This document shows positions 36,286-44,214 of a DNA stretch of 64,000 nt, in pieces. The number at the start of each line of letters is the position of its first letter. The first letter of the stretch is position 1. The notes below the pieces were generated by a model. That model searched no databases and was not told the DNA's origin. It saw only the letters and a program-made list of their open reading frames with translations. The DNA comes from Methylobacterium persicinum (lineage in GTDB: Bacteria > Pseudomonadota > Alphaproteobacteria > Rhizobiales > Beijerinckiaceae): assembly GCF_022179525.1 (NCBI RefSeq), contig NZ_BPQX01000011.1:124001-188000 (forward strand), given 5' to 3'. The position numbers were made by a program, and so were the translations under genes.

Positions 36286-38744
36286 CGCCGACCTCCTTCG
36301 ATGGCGAGCCCGTTCGTCCCGGGCAGGCTGCCGACGCTCGTGATCGCCCCCAGGAACAGTCCGGGCTGGCCCCAGAGGGAATTGAGGAAGATCGCGGTGA
36401 CGCTCACCGCCATGGCGACCATGGCCCAGATCGGGTTGATGAGGCCGGTCGCGGCGATCGGGATGCCGAGGCCGTTGAAGGCGAAGGCGAGCCAGACGTT
36501 CTGGAGCATCTTGGCGTAGCTGCGCCGGCTGATGCGGCGGGCGAGCGGCAGCGCGGCCAGGCGGTTCGACAGGATGATGATGTCGGCGGCCTCGATGGCG
36601 ATGTCGGTGCCCCCGCCCATGGCGATGCCGACATCGGCCTGCATCAGGGCGGGCGCGTCGTTGATGCCGTCGCCGACCATCGCGACCTTGGCCGTCGCCT
36701 GGAGGCGCCGCACGGTCTCCGCCTTGCCGTCGGGCATCACCCCCGCGTGGACCTCGTCGATGCCCGCCTCGGCGGCAATCCGGCGGGCGGCCCGCTCGTT
36801 GTCACCGGTGAGCAGGACCGTCCTCACGCCCTCAGCCCGCAAGGCCGCGACCGCCTGCGCCGCGTCGGACCGCAGGCTGTCGTCGAGCGCGAGCAGACCC
36901 AGCAGGCGATGGTCCCGGCTGACCACGATGACGGTGCGCCCGGCCCCCTCCAGGGTCAGGATGCGCGCTGAAGCGGGCGCGAGATCGATGCCGTGGCCGG
37001 CGAGGAAGGCCGGGCTGCCGACCAGGACGTTGCCCGCCTCGGTCTGGGCGACGATGCCCTTGCCCGGGACGGCCTCGAACGAGGTCACGTCCGGGGGCAC
37101 GGCGCCGCGAGCGAACGCGGCCTTGACCACCGCCTGCGCGAGCGGGTGCTCGGACGAGGCCTCGGCCGCGGCGGCAACGGCGACGAGATCGGCCTCGCTC
37201 CCGGAGAACGCCTCGACCTCGCGGACCGCGGGCCGGCCCTCGGTGAGGGTCCCGGTCTTATCGAAGACGACGGTGTCAACGAGGCGATAGCCCTGGAAGG
37301 CCTCGCCGGTCCGCATCAGGATGCCGTGCTCGGCGGCTTCGCCGGACCCCCGCACGATGGAGAGCGGTGCCGAGATCCCGACGGCGCAGGGATAGCCCAT
37401 GACCAGGACGCTCAAGCCCGCGAACACGGCCCGCTCGATGTCGGGTTCGCCGCCCGCCAACCACGAACCGGCGAGCCAGCCGACGAAGGCCAGCGCGGCC
37501 ACCGCGAGCACGGTCGGGGTGTAGACCTGCAGGACGCGGTCGACGAGGTGGAGCAGGCCAGGCTTGAGGGCGCGGGCGTCCTCGACCTCGCGCACCACCT
37601 TCTGCAGGAAGCTGCCGGCCCCCACCGCGGTTACCCGCACCAGCAGGGTGCCGGTGCCGTTGATCGAGCCGCCGATGACGGCGTCGCCCTCCGCGCGCTC
37701 GACCGGGATCGGCTCGCCGGTGACGAGGGCCTGGTCGACGGCGGAGCGGCCGCCCGCGACCGTGCCGTCGACGGGCACGCGCTCCCCGGGGCGGATGCGG
37801 ACGAGGTCGCCGACTGCGACCGCGTCCAGCGGCACATCCCGCTCCTGGCCGTCCCGGACCACGCGGGCGGTCTCCGGCTGGAGGTCGAGGAGCCGCTTCA
37901 CGGCCTGGGAGCTGCGCGTCTTGACGATGAGGGACAGCCACTCGGAGAAGATGTGGTAGGTCGCGACCATGACCGAGACGGCGAAGAACGGGGCCGTCGG
38001 GTAGTCCGGCCGGTCGAGAACCAGCCCGATGACGCCGCCGAGCATGCCCGCGAAGGCGCCGATTTCCAGCAGCACGTGCTGGTTCAGGATGCCGCGGCGG
38101 AGGGCCTGGACGGCCATGTGCAGGATGTGGCGCCCAACCCCGAAGACGAGCACGACCGCGAGCGCGGCGACGAGCCAGGGAGCGGAGGCCGTTAGGTAGC
38201 CCTGGAGGTTCAGGTAGAGCAGGCCGAGTGCCAGGACTGCGAGACCGGTGGTGCTGGCGGCCGCGGCGAGGAGGCTGGTCTTCCGCAGGACGAGGAAGAC
38301 CATCGCGCCGAGGCTGAGGCAGACCAGGGCGGGTAGGAAGCCGATCCAGCCGAGGGTGGGATCCGCGATGATGGGAATGGAGGCGACGCTCAGGGCGACC
38401 GCCACGACGAAGCGGCGGCTCTCGCGCACGAGATCGCGCTCCTCCTCCTCGTAGGGCCGGACCTTGCGCGGGTCGGAGATGGTGTAGCCGATGTCGCGCA
38501 GGATCCCCAGCAGCGCCGCCGGCCGCGCGACCGCCGGGTCGTACTCGACGAGGGCCTGCTCGTGGGTCAGGCTGACCGCCACCTTGTCGACGCCGGGCTG
38601 GCTGCCCAGAGCCTTCTCGATGGTTCCGGTGCAGAGCGAGCAGTGCAGGCCGCCGATCCGGGCACGGATGCGCGCCCGGTCGGGCCGGCTCGCCGGCTCC
38701 TCGCTCCACAGGGAAAAGTCGGTGTCGAGGGTTGCTGCGGCCAT
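36282..38744 (-). CDS. P-type metal ATPase with YPC membrane motif
   Basis: 820 residues. One N-terminal HMA (GGLHCSLCTGTI, C35/C38), an extra set of N-terminal TMs, the actuator motif TGEP (342-345) in place of TGES, a metal-site helix VLVMGYPCAVGISAPL (Y451-P-C453) in place of CPC/SPC, then DKTGTLT (495-) and GDGINDAPAL. The phosphorylation machinery is intact; the ligand set is unusual, so specificity cannot be read off. The companion PbrR/MerR-like sensor suggests Pb or Hg. It is the core of the 39.4-33.6 kb operon. Confidence 0.9.
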   Translation of the reverse strand: MAAATLDTDFSLWSEEPASRPDRARIRARIGGLHCSLCTGTIEKALGSQPGVDKVAVSLTHEQALVEYDPAVARPAALLGILRDIGYTISDPRKVRPYEEEERDLVRESRRFVVAVALSVASIPIIADPTLGWIGFLPALVCLSLGAMVFLVLRKTSLLAAAASTTGLAVLALGLLYLNLQGYLTASAPWLVAALAVVLVFGVGRHILHMAVQALRRGILNQHVLLEIGAFAGMLGGVIGLVLDRPDYPTAPFFAVSVMVATYHIFSEWLSLIVKTRSSQAVKRLLDLQPETARVVRDGQERDVPLDAVAVGDLVRIRPGERVPVDGTVAGGRSAVDQALVTGEPIPVERAEGDAVIGGSINGTGTLLVRVTAVGAGSFLQKVVREVEDARALKPGLLHLVDRVLQVYTPTVLAVAALAFVGWLAGSWLAGGEPDIERAVFAGLSVLVMGYPCAVGISAPLSIVRGSGEAAEHGILMRTGEAFQGYRLVDTVVFDKTGTLTEGRPAVREVEAFSGSEADLVAVAAAAEASSEHPLAQAVVKAAFARGAVPPDVTSFEAVPGKGIVAQTEAGNVLVGSPAFLAGHGIDLAPASARILTLEGAGRTVIVVSRDHRLLGLLALDDSLRSDAAQAVAALRAEGVRTVLLTGDNERAARRIAAEAGIDEVHAGVMPDGKAETVRRLQATAKVAMVGDGINDAPALMQADVGIAMGGGTDIAIEAADIIILSNRLAALPLARRISRRSYAKMLQNVWLAFAFNGLGIPIAATGLINPIWAMVAMAVSVTAIFLNSLWGQPGLFLGAITSVGSLPGTNGLAIEGGRR

Positions 38745-38777
38745 CGGTCCGTCTCCAGGAATGTCCAGCCGGCCGGA

Positions 38778-38999
38778 TCAGGCCGAAGTACGGGCCACGA
38801 CCTGGAAGCCGCGCTTCTCGATCAGCTCGACGAGGCGGTCCTCGCTGGTGGTCGCCGGGTCGTAGAGGGCGCGGACGCGTCCCTCGTCGAAGGAGACGTC
38901 GATGCCGCGGACGCCGGGATGAGCCTCCAACAGAGAGCCGACCGAGGCGGAGCAGGCGGCGCACCGCCAGCCTTCGACCTTCAGGGTGACCGTCCTCAT
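38778..38999 (-). CDS. Small HMA-domain protein with WRCAAC site
   Basis: 73 residues from the ATG at 38999: VTLKVEGWRCAACSASVGSL, then HPGVRGIDVSF and a final strand. The residue before the first ligand is Arg-Cys after Trp rather than the usual Met-x-Cys. Cytosolic. It lies between the regulator (4-bp overlap) and the ATPase (33 bp gap) and probably hands metal to the ATPase. Confidence 0.88.
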   Translation of the reverse strand: MRTVTLKVEGWRCAACSASVGSLLEAHPGVRGIDVSFDEGRVRALYDPATTSEDRLVELIEKRGFQVVARTSA

Positions 39000-39448
39000 G
39001 GCGTCTTCCTCTTTCTCGGCGCGCCGCATCGGCACGCCGCCGGTGCCGGCGGTGCCTCGTCGAGGGCTTCCAGGATGGTGCAGCCACCCAGCCCGCCGTG
39101 GCCCGGGCACGAGGCGACCACGGCCTCCAGGGCGGCGCGGACGCGCAGGAGTTCGGCGATCCTCGCGTCCACCTCGGCGATCTTGTGCCGGGCCCGGGCC
39201 CGCACGTCGCCGCAGTCGGCCTGCGGGTCGGCGCGCAGGGCGAGGAGCTCCTGCGCCTCCTTGAGGGAGAACCCGATCCTCTGGGCCTGCCGGATGAAGC
39301 GGATGCGGGCGATCACCTCGGGCGGGTAGGTCCGATAGCCGGCCCCCTTGGCCGGCTGCGCGATCAAGCCCTGGCGCTCGTAGAACCGGATGGTCTCGAC
39401 GCCGACGCCGGCCTCCCGCGCCGCCTTCCCGATGGTCGGATCCCGCAT
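38996..39448 (-). CDS. MerR-family sensor, PbrR/MerR-like
   Basis: 150 residues: HTH (TIGKAAREAGVGVETIRFYERQGLI), dimer helix and cysteines C79, C114 and C123, the spacing of PbrR and MerR (35 and 9 apart). There is a further CRC near the C-terminus, reminiscent of PbrR's tail cysteines. Pb(II), Hg(II) or a related soft metal is the likely inducer. In-frame ATG at 39463 and GTG at 39466 are alternative starts. It is the first gene of its operon, directly behind its own MerR-type promoter. Confidence 0.88.
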   Translation of the reverse strand: MRDPTIGKAAREAGVGVETIRFYERQGLIAQPAKGAGYRTYPPEVIARIRFIRQAQRIGFSLKEAQELLALRADPQADCGDVRARARHKIAEVDARIAELLRVRAALEAVVASCPGHGGLGGCTILEALDEAPPAPAACRCGAPRKRKTP

Positions 39449-39479
39449 GTGCTGCCCCGGCATCACCAACGCCCCGTGA

Positions 39480-39510
39480 GCCTAAGGTCCGTACCGTAGT
39501 ACGGGGTCAA
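39480..39510 (-). promoter_or_regulatory. MerR-type promoter of the YPC-ATPase operon
   Basis: Minus strand: TTGACC, a 19-base spacer and TTAGGC, with the dyad CCGTAC-TACG-GTACGG filling the spacer. Because the regulator is the first transcribed gene, it would activate its own operon. The dyad differs from the mer dyad (CTGTAG...CTACAG), implying a separate regulon. Confidence 0.85.
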
Positions 39511-39643
39511 GGGCGTTTTACGAGGGAAGTCTTCGGGCTCTCGCTCCCGGTTATCCTCCGTGGTTTCCGGAAGGGGCGGCCCATGGGCTCGGTCTGCCGC
39601 CGGGCGGCGGCCCGAGATGCCTCAGGGATAGGCTCGCACCGCG

Positions 39644-40896
39644 TCATCGTGCGATGCGGACGGGGCGGGCAATGGCCTCGCGGGTCCCGCGCAATTCGCT
39701 GGAGGGCAGGTAACGCGGGTCGAGGTCGCCCACGCGCGAGAACGCCGGCCCGGCGAACTGGGCGCGCACGTCGTCCCCGCGGTTGTCCCGAGCCACCCGG
39801 AAGAAGTTGCGCGCGGTCCCGCCCTCGACGCCGAGGGCGAGGTCGAGCATGCGCACGATGCCGGAATAGATGCTCGTGGTGCGCGCGACCTCGAAGGCCG
39901 CCGCGACGTCGCCGCCCGCCTTGCCCAGCCAGAGCACGTCGATGAGTTGCACCGTCTCGGCCGAGCCGCTCGCGGTCAGGCGTTCGGGCAGGCGGTTGAG
40001 GCAGCCGCCCGACAGGCGGCCGGGGCCGTAGGGACGGCCGGCGTCGTTCGAGGCGATCCAGACGTCGAAGCCGAGGGCCAGGCCGAGGTCCCGCAGCCAG
40101 CCCTGGATCTCGGTGTGGGTGTGGTCCGCCTTGCTCGCGGCCTGCGCCCGCACCCGGTCGAGGTCCGCCCGCCGGCGGGCCAGGGCCGCGGCCCCCGTCG
40201 CGCTCGGGCAGCGGCCGGACCCGACGTCGAACAGGAAGCCGGCGACGCCCCCGTCATCGTTCGAGAGGAGCGTCCGGTGGCTGGCGTTGAGGGCGACGAT
40301 CCCCCGGGCCCATGGCGAGGGACTCGTCCCACTTGCCGAGTGTCGCGTTGGCCCCGGTCAGCGCGTTGTAGCCCTTCACGATGGCCGTGTTGAACGGGCT
40401 CACCCAGGTCGGGTGCAGGAAGTAGAGCAGGTTCGCCGCCGCCGGGCCGAGGCTCGTGATCCCCGCCTGGTCGAGCGCTTGGATGGCCGCGAGCACCTGC
40501 GCCTCGGCGGTGCCGCGCAGGCAGGCGTCGAGGAAGCGCCCGAAGGCGACCTGGTTGGCGCCGTCCTCGTGGATGTCCGGGATGCGCAGCTTCGGCTTCC
40601 AGAGGAAGGCGTGGTCGGCGCCGTGGAAGACCTGGCGCTGCTCTGCGATCGCGTGGGCCCCCGTCTCCAGTCACGAGCCGCGGTAGGCGTTGCCGAAGGT
40701 GTCGGCCCGGATCTCCTCGACCACGGCCTGGAGGCGGCGTCGGATCGCGCGGAAGTTCTCGATGCGCTCCTCCCACAGGGACCAGGTCCGGTGGGAGCCG
40801 CCCGGGTCGTCGCGCCAGGCCCGGATGCGGTTCCCGATCCAGGCCGCGTCAGGCAGGGAGGGTTCGGTCGGTCCCGGTCTCGTCCATCACCTGCAT
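39644..40896 (-). pseudogene. Broken restriction-endonuclease-like gene
   Basis: A single ancestral protein can be read through several lesions. The N-terminal part has WEERIENFRAIRRRLQAVVE and then an in-frame TGA near 40678. The middle part has LYFLHPTWVSPFNTAIVKGY, then a frameshift near 40310 at a CCCCC tract. The C-terminal part has TEIQGWLRDLGLALGFDVWI, then IDVLWLG and AAFEVARTTSIYSGIVRM. The D...ExA-type end resembles the PD-(D/E)xK-like nuclease domain common at the C-terminus of such proteins. The start region near 40896 is also damaged. Confidence 0.6.
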
Positions 40897-41018
40897 CGGC
40901 GCGGCATACCCGTCCTTCGCATCCGGATGGGAGCGTACCATCCCGCCTTCGGGAACGCTGTCATCGGCAAGGCTCACGCGGGCAGTGTGGTCGGTCGCGT
41001 CGAAGGCGGCGCGCTCGG

Positions 41019-41249
41019 TCAGGGCGCGGCCCCCTCCCCGCTGGCCTGCCGGACTCGGCGCGGCAATTCGCGCGCGAGCGCCGTGCGCCGACAGGGCGTC
41101 ATCTTACGCCATGCCCTGATCTCCGAACTGGTCCGGCCGCAGCCGACGCACCAGCCCGACCGGCCATCGAACCGGCAGACGCCGGTGCAGGGATCCTTCT
41201 CCGTCACGGCACGCCCTCCCTCGCCCGCAACGGGCTTCTCGCTCGACAT
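41019..41249 (-). CDS. DUF1289 family protein
   Basis: 76 residues with the family's cysteine pattern: DPCTGVCRFDGRSGWCVGCG, then RTSSEIRAW and M-PCRR. The four cysteines suggest a small zinc or iron-sulfur site; function is unknown. It is divergent from rcnR, with the presumed RcnR operator between the two genes. Confidence 0.85.
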   Translation of the reverse strand: MSSEKPVAGEGGRAVTEKDPCTGVCRFDGRSGWCVGCGRTSSEIRAWRKMTPCRRTALARELPRRVRQASGEGAAP

Positions 41250-41251
41250 AC

Positions 41252-41268
41252 ATAGGGTAGCCCCCTAT
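41252..41268. promoter_or_regulatory. Probable RcnR operator
   Basis: Perfect 6-base arms ATAGGG-TAGCC-CCCTAT, 26 bases before the rcnR start and 3 bases from the divergent DUF1289 start. G/C tracts in an inverted repeat fit RcnR/CsoR-family sites. It could repress both directions. Confidence 0.6.
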
Positions 41269-41293
41269 ATTACGAAGCGAAGGGAGCCGACCC

Positions 41294-41572
41294 ATGTCCC
41301 ACACCGTCAAGGACAAGACCAAGCTTCTGGCGCGCGTGCGCCGGATCAAGGGGCAGGCCGAGGCCGTCGAGCGCGCCCTGGAGGCGGAGATCGGCTGCAC
41401 CGACGTGCTGATGCTGGTCGCCTCGATGCGGGGCGCCATCAACGGGCTGACCGCCGAGCTGATGGAGGACCACATCCGCCATCACGTCGTCGACCCCGCT
41501 CGCGAGCCCGACCCGGAGCGTGCCAAGGGCGCGGCCGAGCTCATCGAGGTCGTCCGGACCTATCTGAAGTAG
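41294..41572 (+). CDS. rcnR: RcnR-like nickel/cobalt repressor
   Basis: 92 residues, all-helical CsoR/RcnR family. MSHTVKDKTKLLARVRRIKGQ starts with the His at position 3 that, with Cys35 (GCTDVLML), H60 and H64 (ME-DHIRHHV), forms the RcnR metal site. Apo-protein represses and Ni/Co releases it (family knowledge). AAGGGAG precedes the start. It is followed 14 bp later by rcnA. Confidence 0.92.
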   Translation: MSHTVKDKTKLLARVRRIKGQAEAVERALEAEIGCTDVLMLVASMRGAINGLTAELMEDHIRHHVVDPAREPDPERAKGAAELIEVVRTYLK

Positions 41573-41586
41573 GAGGGCGACCCGTC

Positions 41587-42705
41587 ATGGTCCCGTTTCC
41601 CGAATTGCTGCAGCAGGGGACCGCGCACGCCTGGCTGTTCGTGCCGAGCGCGATCCTGCTCGGCGCCCTGCACGGCCTGGAGCCCGGCCACTCCAAGACG
41701 ATGATGGCCGCCTTCATCATCGCGGTCCGCGGCACCGTCCTGCAGGCGGTCCTGCTGGGCTTGGCGGCGACGCTCTCGCACACGGCGGTCGTCTGGGTGA
41801 TCGCGCTCGGCGGCCAGTACCTGGGGCAGGCGTGGGGCGGCGAGGCGTCCGAGCCGTACTTCCAGCTCGCCTCGGCCGTCCTCATCGTCGGCATCGCGCT
41901 CTGGATGGCGTGGCGCACCTGGCGCGAGCAGCACCACGACCACCACCACGACGCCGAGGGCCACGGCATCATGGCCCGCGATGGCGTCTTCCAGCTGGAG
42001 GTCATCGAGGACGGCGTGCCGCCGCGCTGGCGCCTGAGCCGGGTCAAGGGCGTGCTGCCCCCGGCCCAGCGCGTCACCCTTGAGACGGTCCGACCCGACG
42101 GTGCCCGCCAGGCATTCTCGTTCGCGAGTGGGGGCGACTTCCTGGAGAGCATGGAGGAGATCCCGGAGCCGCATGCCTTCAGGGCACGGCTGCACCTCGA
42201 TGGGTCCGCCGGGGCGGAGATCCACGAGGTCGCGTTCGAGGAGCACGGCCACGCACACGACCACCTGAACCTGGGCGACGAGGACGACGCACACGCCCGG
42301 GCGCACGCCGAGGCCATCCGGCGACGGTTCGGGGGCCGCACCGTGACCACCGGTCAGATCGTGCTGTTCGGCCTGACGGGCGGCCTGATCCCGTGCCCGG
42401 CCGCCATCACGGTGCTGCTGCTCTGCATCCAGCTCAAGCAGTTCAGCCTCGGCTTCGCGCTCGTCGTGTGCTTCAGCATCGGGCTGGCGCTCACGATGGT
42501 GTCGGCCGGAATCCTGGCCGCGCTCAGCGTGAGGCACGTGGCGAACCGCTGGTCGGGCTTCGACGCCTTCGCCCGGCGGGCCCCCTACGCCTCCGCGGCT
42601 CTGATCGTCCTGGTCGGCCTCTACACGGGCTGGCTCGGCTGGGAGGGCATCCGGCACGGCCACCAGGAGCCTGCGACGACGATTGCCGTGTGGGCGCCGG
42701 CCTGA
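41587..42705 (+). CDS. rcnA: RcnA-like nickel/cobalt exporter with enlarged loop
   Basis: 372 residues, ~100 longer than Escherichia coli RcnA. NiCoT-type helices carry GALHGLEPGHSKTM (family signature) and the C-terminal GGLIPCPAAITVLLL. The His-rich loop after TM3 (HHDHHHDAEGHG, residues ~117-128) is followed by a ~95-residue insert (FQLEVIEDGVPPRWRLS..., FRARLHLDG) and a second His cluster (EEHGHAHDHL). The insert looks like a folded cytoplasmic or periplasmic beta domain, possibly a metal-binding regulatory element. It forms an operon with rcnR. Confidence 0.92.
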   Translation: MVPFPELLQQGTAHAWLFVPSAILLGALHGLEPGHSKTMMAAFIIAVRGTVLQAVLLGLAATLSHTAVVWVIALGGQYLGQAWGGEASEPYFQLASAVLIVGIALWMAWRTWREQHHDHHHDAEGHGIMARDGVFQLEVIEDGVPPRWRLSRVKGVLPPAQRVTLETVRPDGARQAFSFASGGDFLESMEEIPEPHAFRARLHLDGSAGAEIHEVAFEEHGHAHDHLNLGDEDDAHARAHAEAIRRRFGGRTVTTGQIVLFGLTGGLIPCPAAITVLLLCIQLKQFSLGFALVVCFSIGLALTMVSAGILAALSVRHVANRWSGFDAFARRAPYASAALIVLVGLYTGWLGWEGIRHGHQEPATTIAVWAPA

Positions 42706-42720
42706 CGGGCGCCGCGGCCC

Positions 42721-42751
42721 TTGACCTTCCCACCAGGGGAAGCCCCATCTG
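42721..42751 (+). promoter_or_regulatory. CueR-type promoter, copy 1
   Basis: TTGACC, 19 bases, CATCTG, with the dyad CTTCCC-ACCAG-GGGAAG (42726-42742), the classical copper-responsive CueR architecture. It is 28 bases before a truncated copZ-like gene. No CueR gene is in the window. Confidence 0.82.
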
Positions 42752-42830
42752 CGTAGGACGCCACCGACGGGAGGGCGTCATGGTCCGCTACAGGGTCGAG
42801 AAAATGGGCTGCGGCGGCTGCGCCCGGACC
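42721..42830 (+). repeat. Direct repeat unit A (copZ promoter and 5' end)
   Basis: This stretch recurs 574 bases downstream (43295-43405). By eye there are about nine differences over the first 77 bases, which include the CueR-type promoter, the leader with GACGCCACCGA and the first codons. The two then diverge within the HMA loop region. It reflects an old tandem duplication. Confidence 0.75.
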
Positions 42831-42863
42831 GTCATACACGTCGTGACCGATATCCGATTTTGA
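42780..42863 (+). pseudogene. Truncated copZ-like gene, copy 1
   Basis: The frame reads MVRYRVEKMGCGGCARTVIH and then departs from the HMA fold and stops after 27 codons. The N-terminal strand and the CxxC loop of a CopZ-type copper chaperone are present; the rest is missing. GGGAGG precedes the ATG. The copy at 43354 keeps the 3' half, so the two are complementary relics of one duplicated gene. Confidence 0.7.
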
Positions 42864-42917
42864 CGAAACCGTTCGATTCGATTCACAATCGGTCGATTGC
42901 GATTCTGGCGAAACACC

Positions 42918-43121
42918 ATGGCAAATCCCGACCGCACCTACTTGGTTTACGCAACGAACACGGACGGCCACGAGGTTTGCGCAGGCGAATACGCGGCCAA
43001 GTGCGCAGATCATGCGATCAACCTGGCCAAGGCAGCCGGGTACGGCGGCACCATGGTCGCGCAGCCCTCGCCGGGTCAGCTCGTTCGCGACCATTACCGG
43101 AAGGACAAGGGGCGCGGCTGA
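42918..43121 (+). CDS. Small protein of unknown function
   Basis: 67 residues from the ATG at 42918: YLVYATNTDGHEVCAGEYAA, KCADHAINLAKAAGYGGTMV, ending RDHYRKDKGRG. The composition is unlike the antisense frames and the bases are less GC-rich than the surroundings. No family recognised. It lies between the two copZ relics and may have arrived with the duplication. Confidence 0.5.
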   Translation: MANPDRTYLVYATNTDGHEVCAGEYAAKCADHAINLAKAAGYGGTMVAQPSPGQLVRDHYRKDKGRG

Positions 43122-43294
43122 GACTATCGCTGGACCGGTTCGGCCCCGACCTGGCCAGGCGGCGCGACCGCGCTCATGCGACGCCTCAGCGAACTCGGTG
43201 GAAAGCCCGGCTTGCGCGGCTTTCTTCGGGTGGCGCGTCTTTTCGAGGGAAAGCCATCAATTGTGGTTTTCACCTCCTGTCCCGGAAAAGCCTG

Positions 43295-43325
43295 TTGACC
43301 TTCCCACTATGGGAAGCCCCATCTG
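43295..43325 (+). promoter_or_regulatory. CueR-type promoter, copy 2
   Basis: TTGACC, 19 bases, CATCTG with the dyad CTTCCC-ACTAT-GGGAAG (43300-43316), nearly the same as copy 1 at 42721. It precedes the second copZ relic and could also drive the exported Cys/His protein and RND genes downstream. Confidence 0.82.
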
Positions 43326-43405
43326 AGCGGGACGCCACCGAGGGGAGAGCGTCATGGCCCGATACAGGGTCTCGGAACCGGGTTGCGGCTGCGACCAGGC
43401 CGTCA
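43295..43405 (+). repeat. Direct repeat unit B (copZ promoter and 5' end)
   Basis: Second member of the pair described at 42721-42830. The promoter element is better preserved as a dyad here, while the coding part has lost a codon and shifted frame. Confidence 0.75.
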
Positions 43406-43561
43406 CGCGCCGTCCTCGGCGTCGAGTCCGGGGCTCGGGTCAATGCCGACCTGCGGGCCAAACGCGTGACGGGTTCGGGCGCCGGCGGCCTCGCCGACCG
43501 CATCGCCCAGGCCATCACGGCCGCCGGCTACCCGGCCGAGCCGTTGCCCGCGGCACCTTGA
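43354..43561 (+). pseudogene. Frameshifted copZ-like gene, copy 2
   Basis: It starts MARYRVSEPGCGCDQAVTR: a glycine codon is missing from the metal loop (GCGC instead of GCGGC), then the frame shifts near 43410. The HMA 3' half is in another frame: VLGVESGARVNADLRAKRVT and DRIAQAITAAGYPAEP. Both the CxxC and the frame are broken, so it is non-functional. Confidence 0.75.
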
Positions 43562-43649
43562 AACGCCGCCGCGGCAACCAAACCTGCACGCCGGCATTCA
43601 CGTCCCTGACGACATAGTCCCGCCACTGGAAACGGTGTAAGCAGCCCTC

Positions 43650-44126
43650 ATGAGCCCCGACCGGCAAATCGTGCGCCTGATGGCGGCGATGATCCTCGCG
43701 ATCATCGCCTACGTCGCGCCGTCCGCCGTCCAGGCCCACGAGGGCCACGCGCACCATGGCCGCCACCAAGCCGCGGCGGCATATGTCCAGGCGGCGCCCT
43801 CCATCGCTGAGACCACGGTTTCCGCTGCCCCTTCGCGCGTCGTAAAGACGTCGGCGAGGCCCCGGACCGCTGTCGATCTTCAGGCGCCGGCCGTCGAGCC
43901 GGTGGCCTCGCTGCGAGCGAATGACGCCGGCGGTAGGTGCTGTCCGGCCGGCTGCAGGGGCTCCTGCTGCGGGACCATGGTCTGTTGCGCGTCGGGCATC
44001 ATGTCCGGCACGGGGGCCCTGTCACTTCCCGTGGTCCGCACTGCCAAGCTGATCCCGCACGACGTCGCTGGCCGCCCGGGCGTCGGCCCCGAGGCCCTGC
44101 CCAAGCCGCCACGAACCCTCGCGTGA
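43650..44126 (+). CDS. Exported His/Cys-rich protein
   Basis: 158 residues: signal peptide (AAMILAIIAYVAPSAVQA), then HEGHAHHGRHQ, a linker, a dense cysteine knot (RCCPAGCRGSCCGTMVCCASG) and a tail PEALPKPPRTL. A periplasmic metal-binding protein is likely. Like the small Cys/His proteins at 2901 and 11358, it stands directly before an RND metal-efflux module. No family name can be given with confidence. Confidence 0.65.
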   Translation: MSPDRQIVRLMAAMILAIIAYVAPSAVQAHEGHAHHGRHQAAAAYVQAAPSIAETTVSAAPSRVVKTSARPRTAVDLQAPAVEPVASLRANDAGGRCCPAGCRGSCCGTMVCCASGIMSGTGALSLPVVRTAKLIPHDVAGRPGVGPEALPKPPRTLA

Positions 44127-44214
44127 CGTGAGGCGCGCCTGAGGCGCGCAACGCCCGGACTGCGTCCGCCATCGCGGCGTGCATCCGGACTTCCCGACGC
44201 GAGGATACCCATTC

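Noticed and set aside
40690-42705. 671-codon plus frame upstream of and including rcnA
   Set aside because: The part before 41587 overlaps the nuclease fossil, DUF1289 and rcnR in other frames; RcnA clearly starts at 41587.
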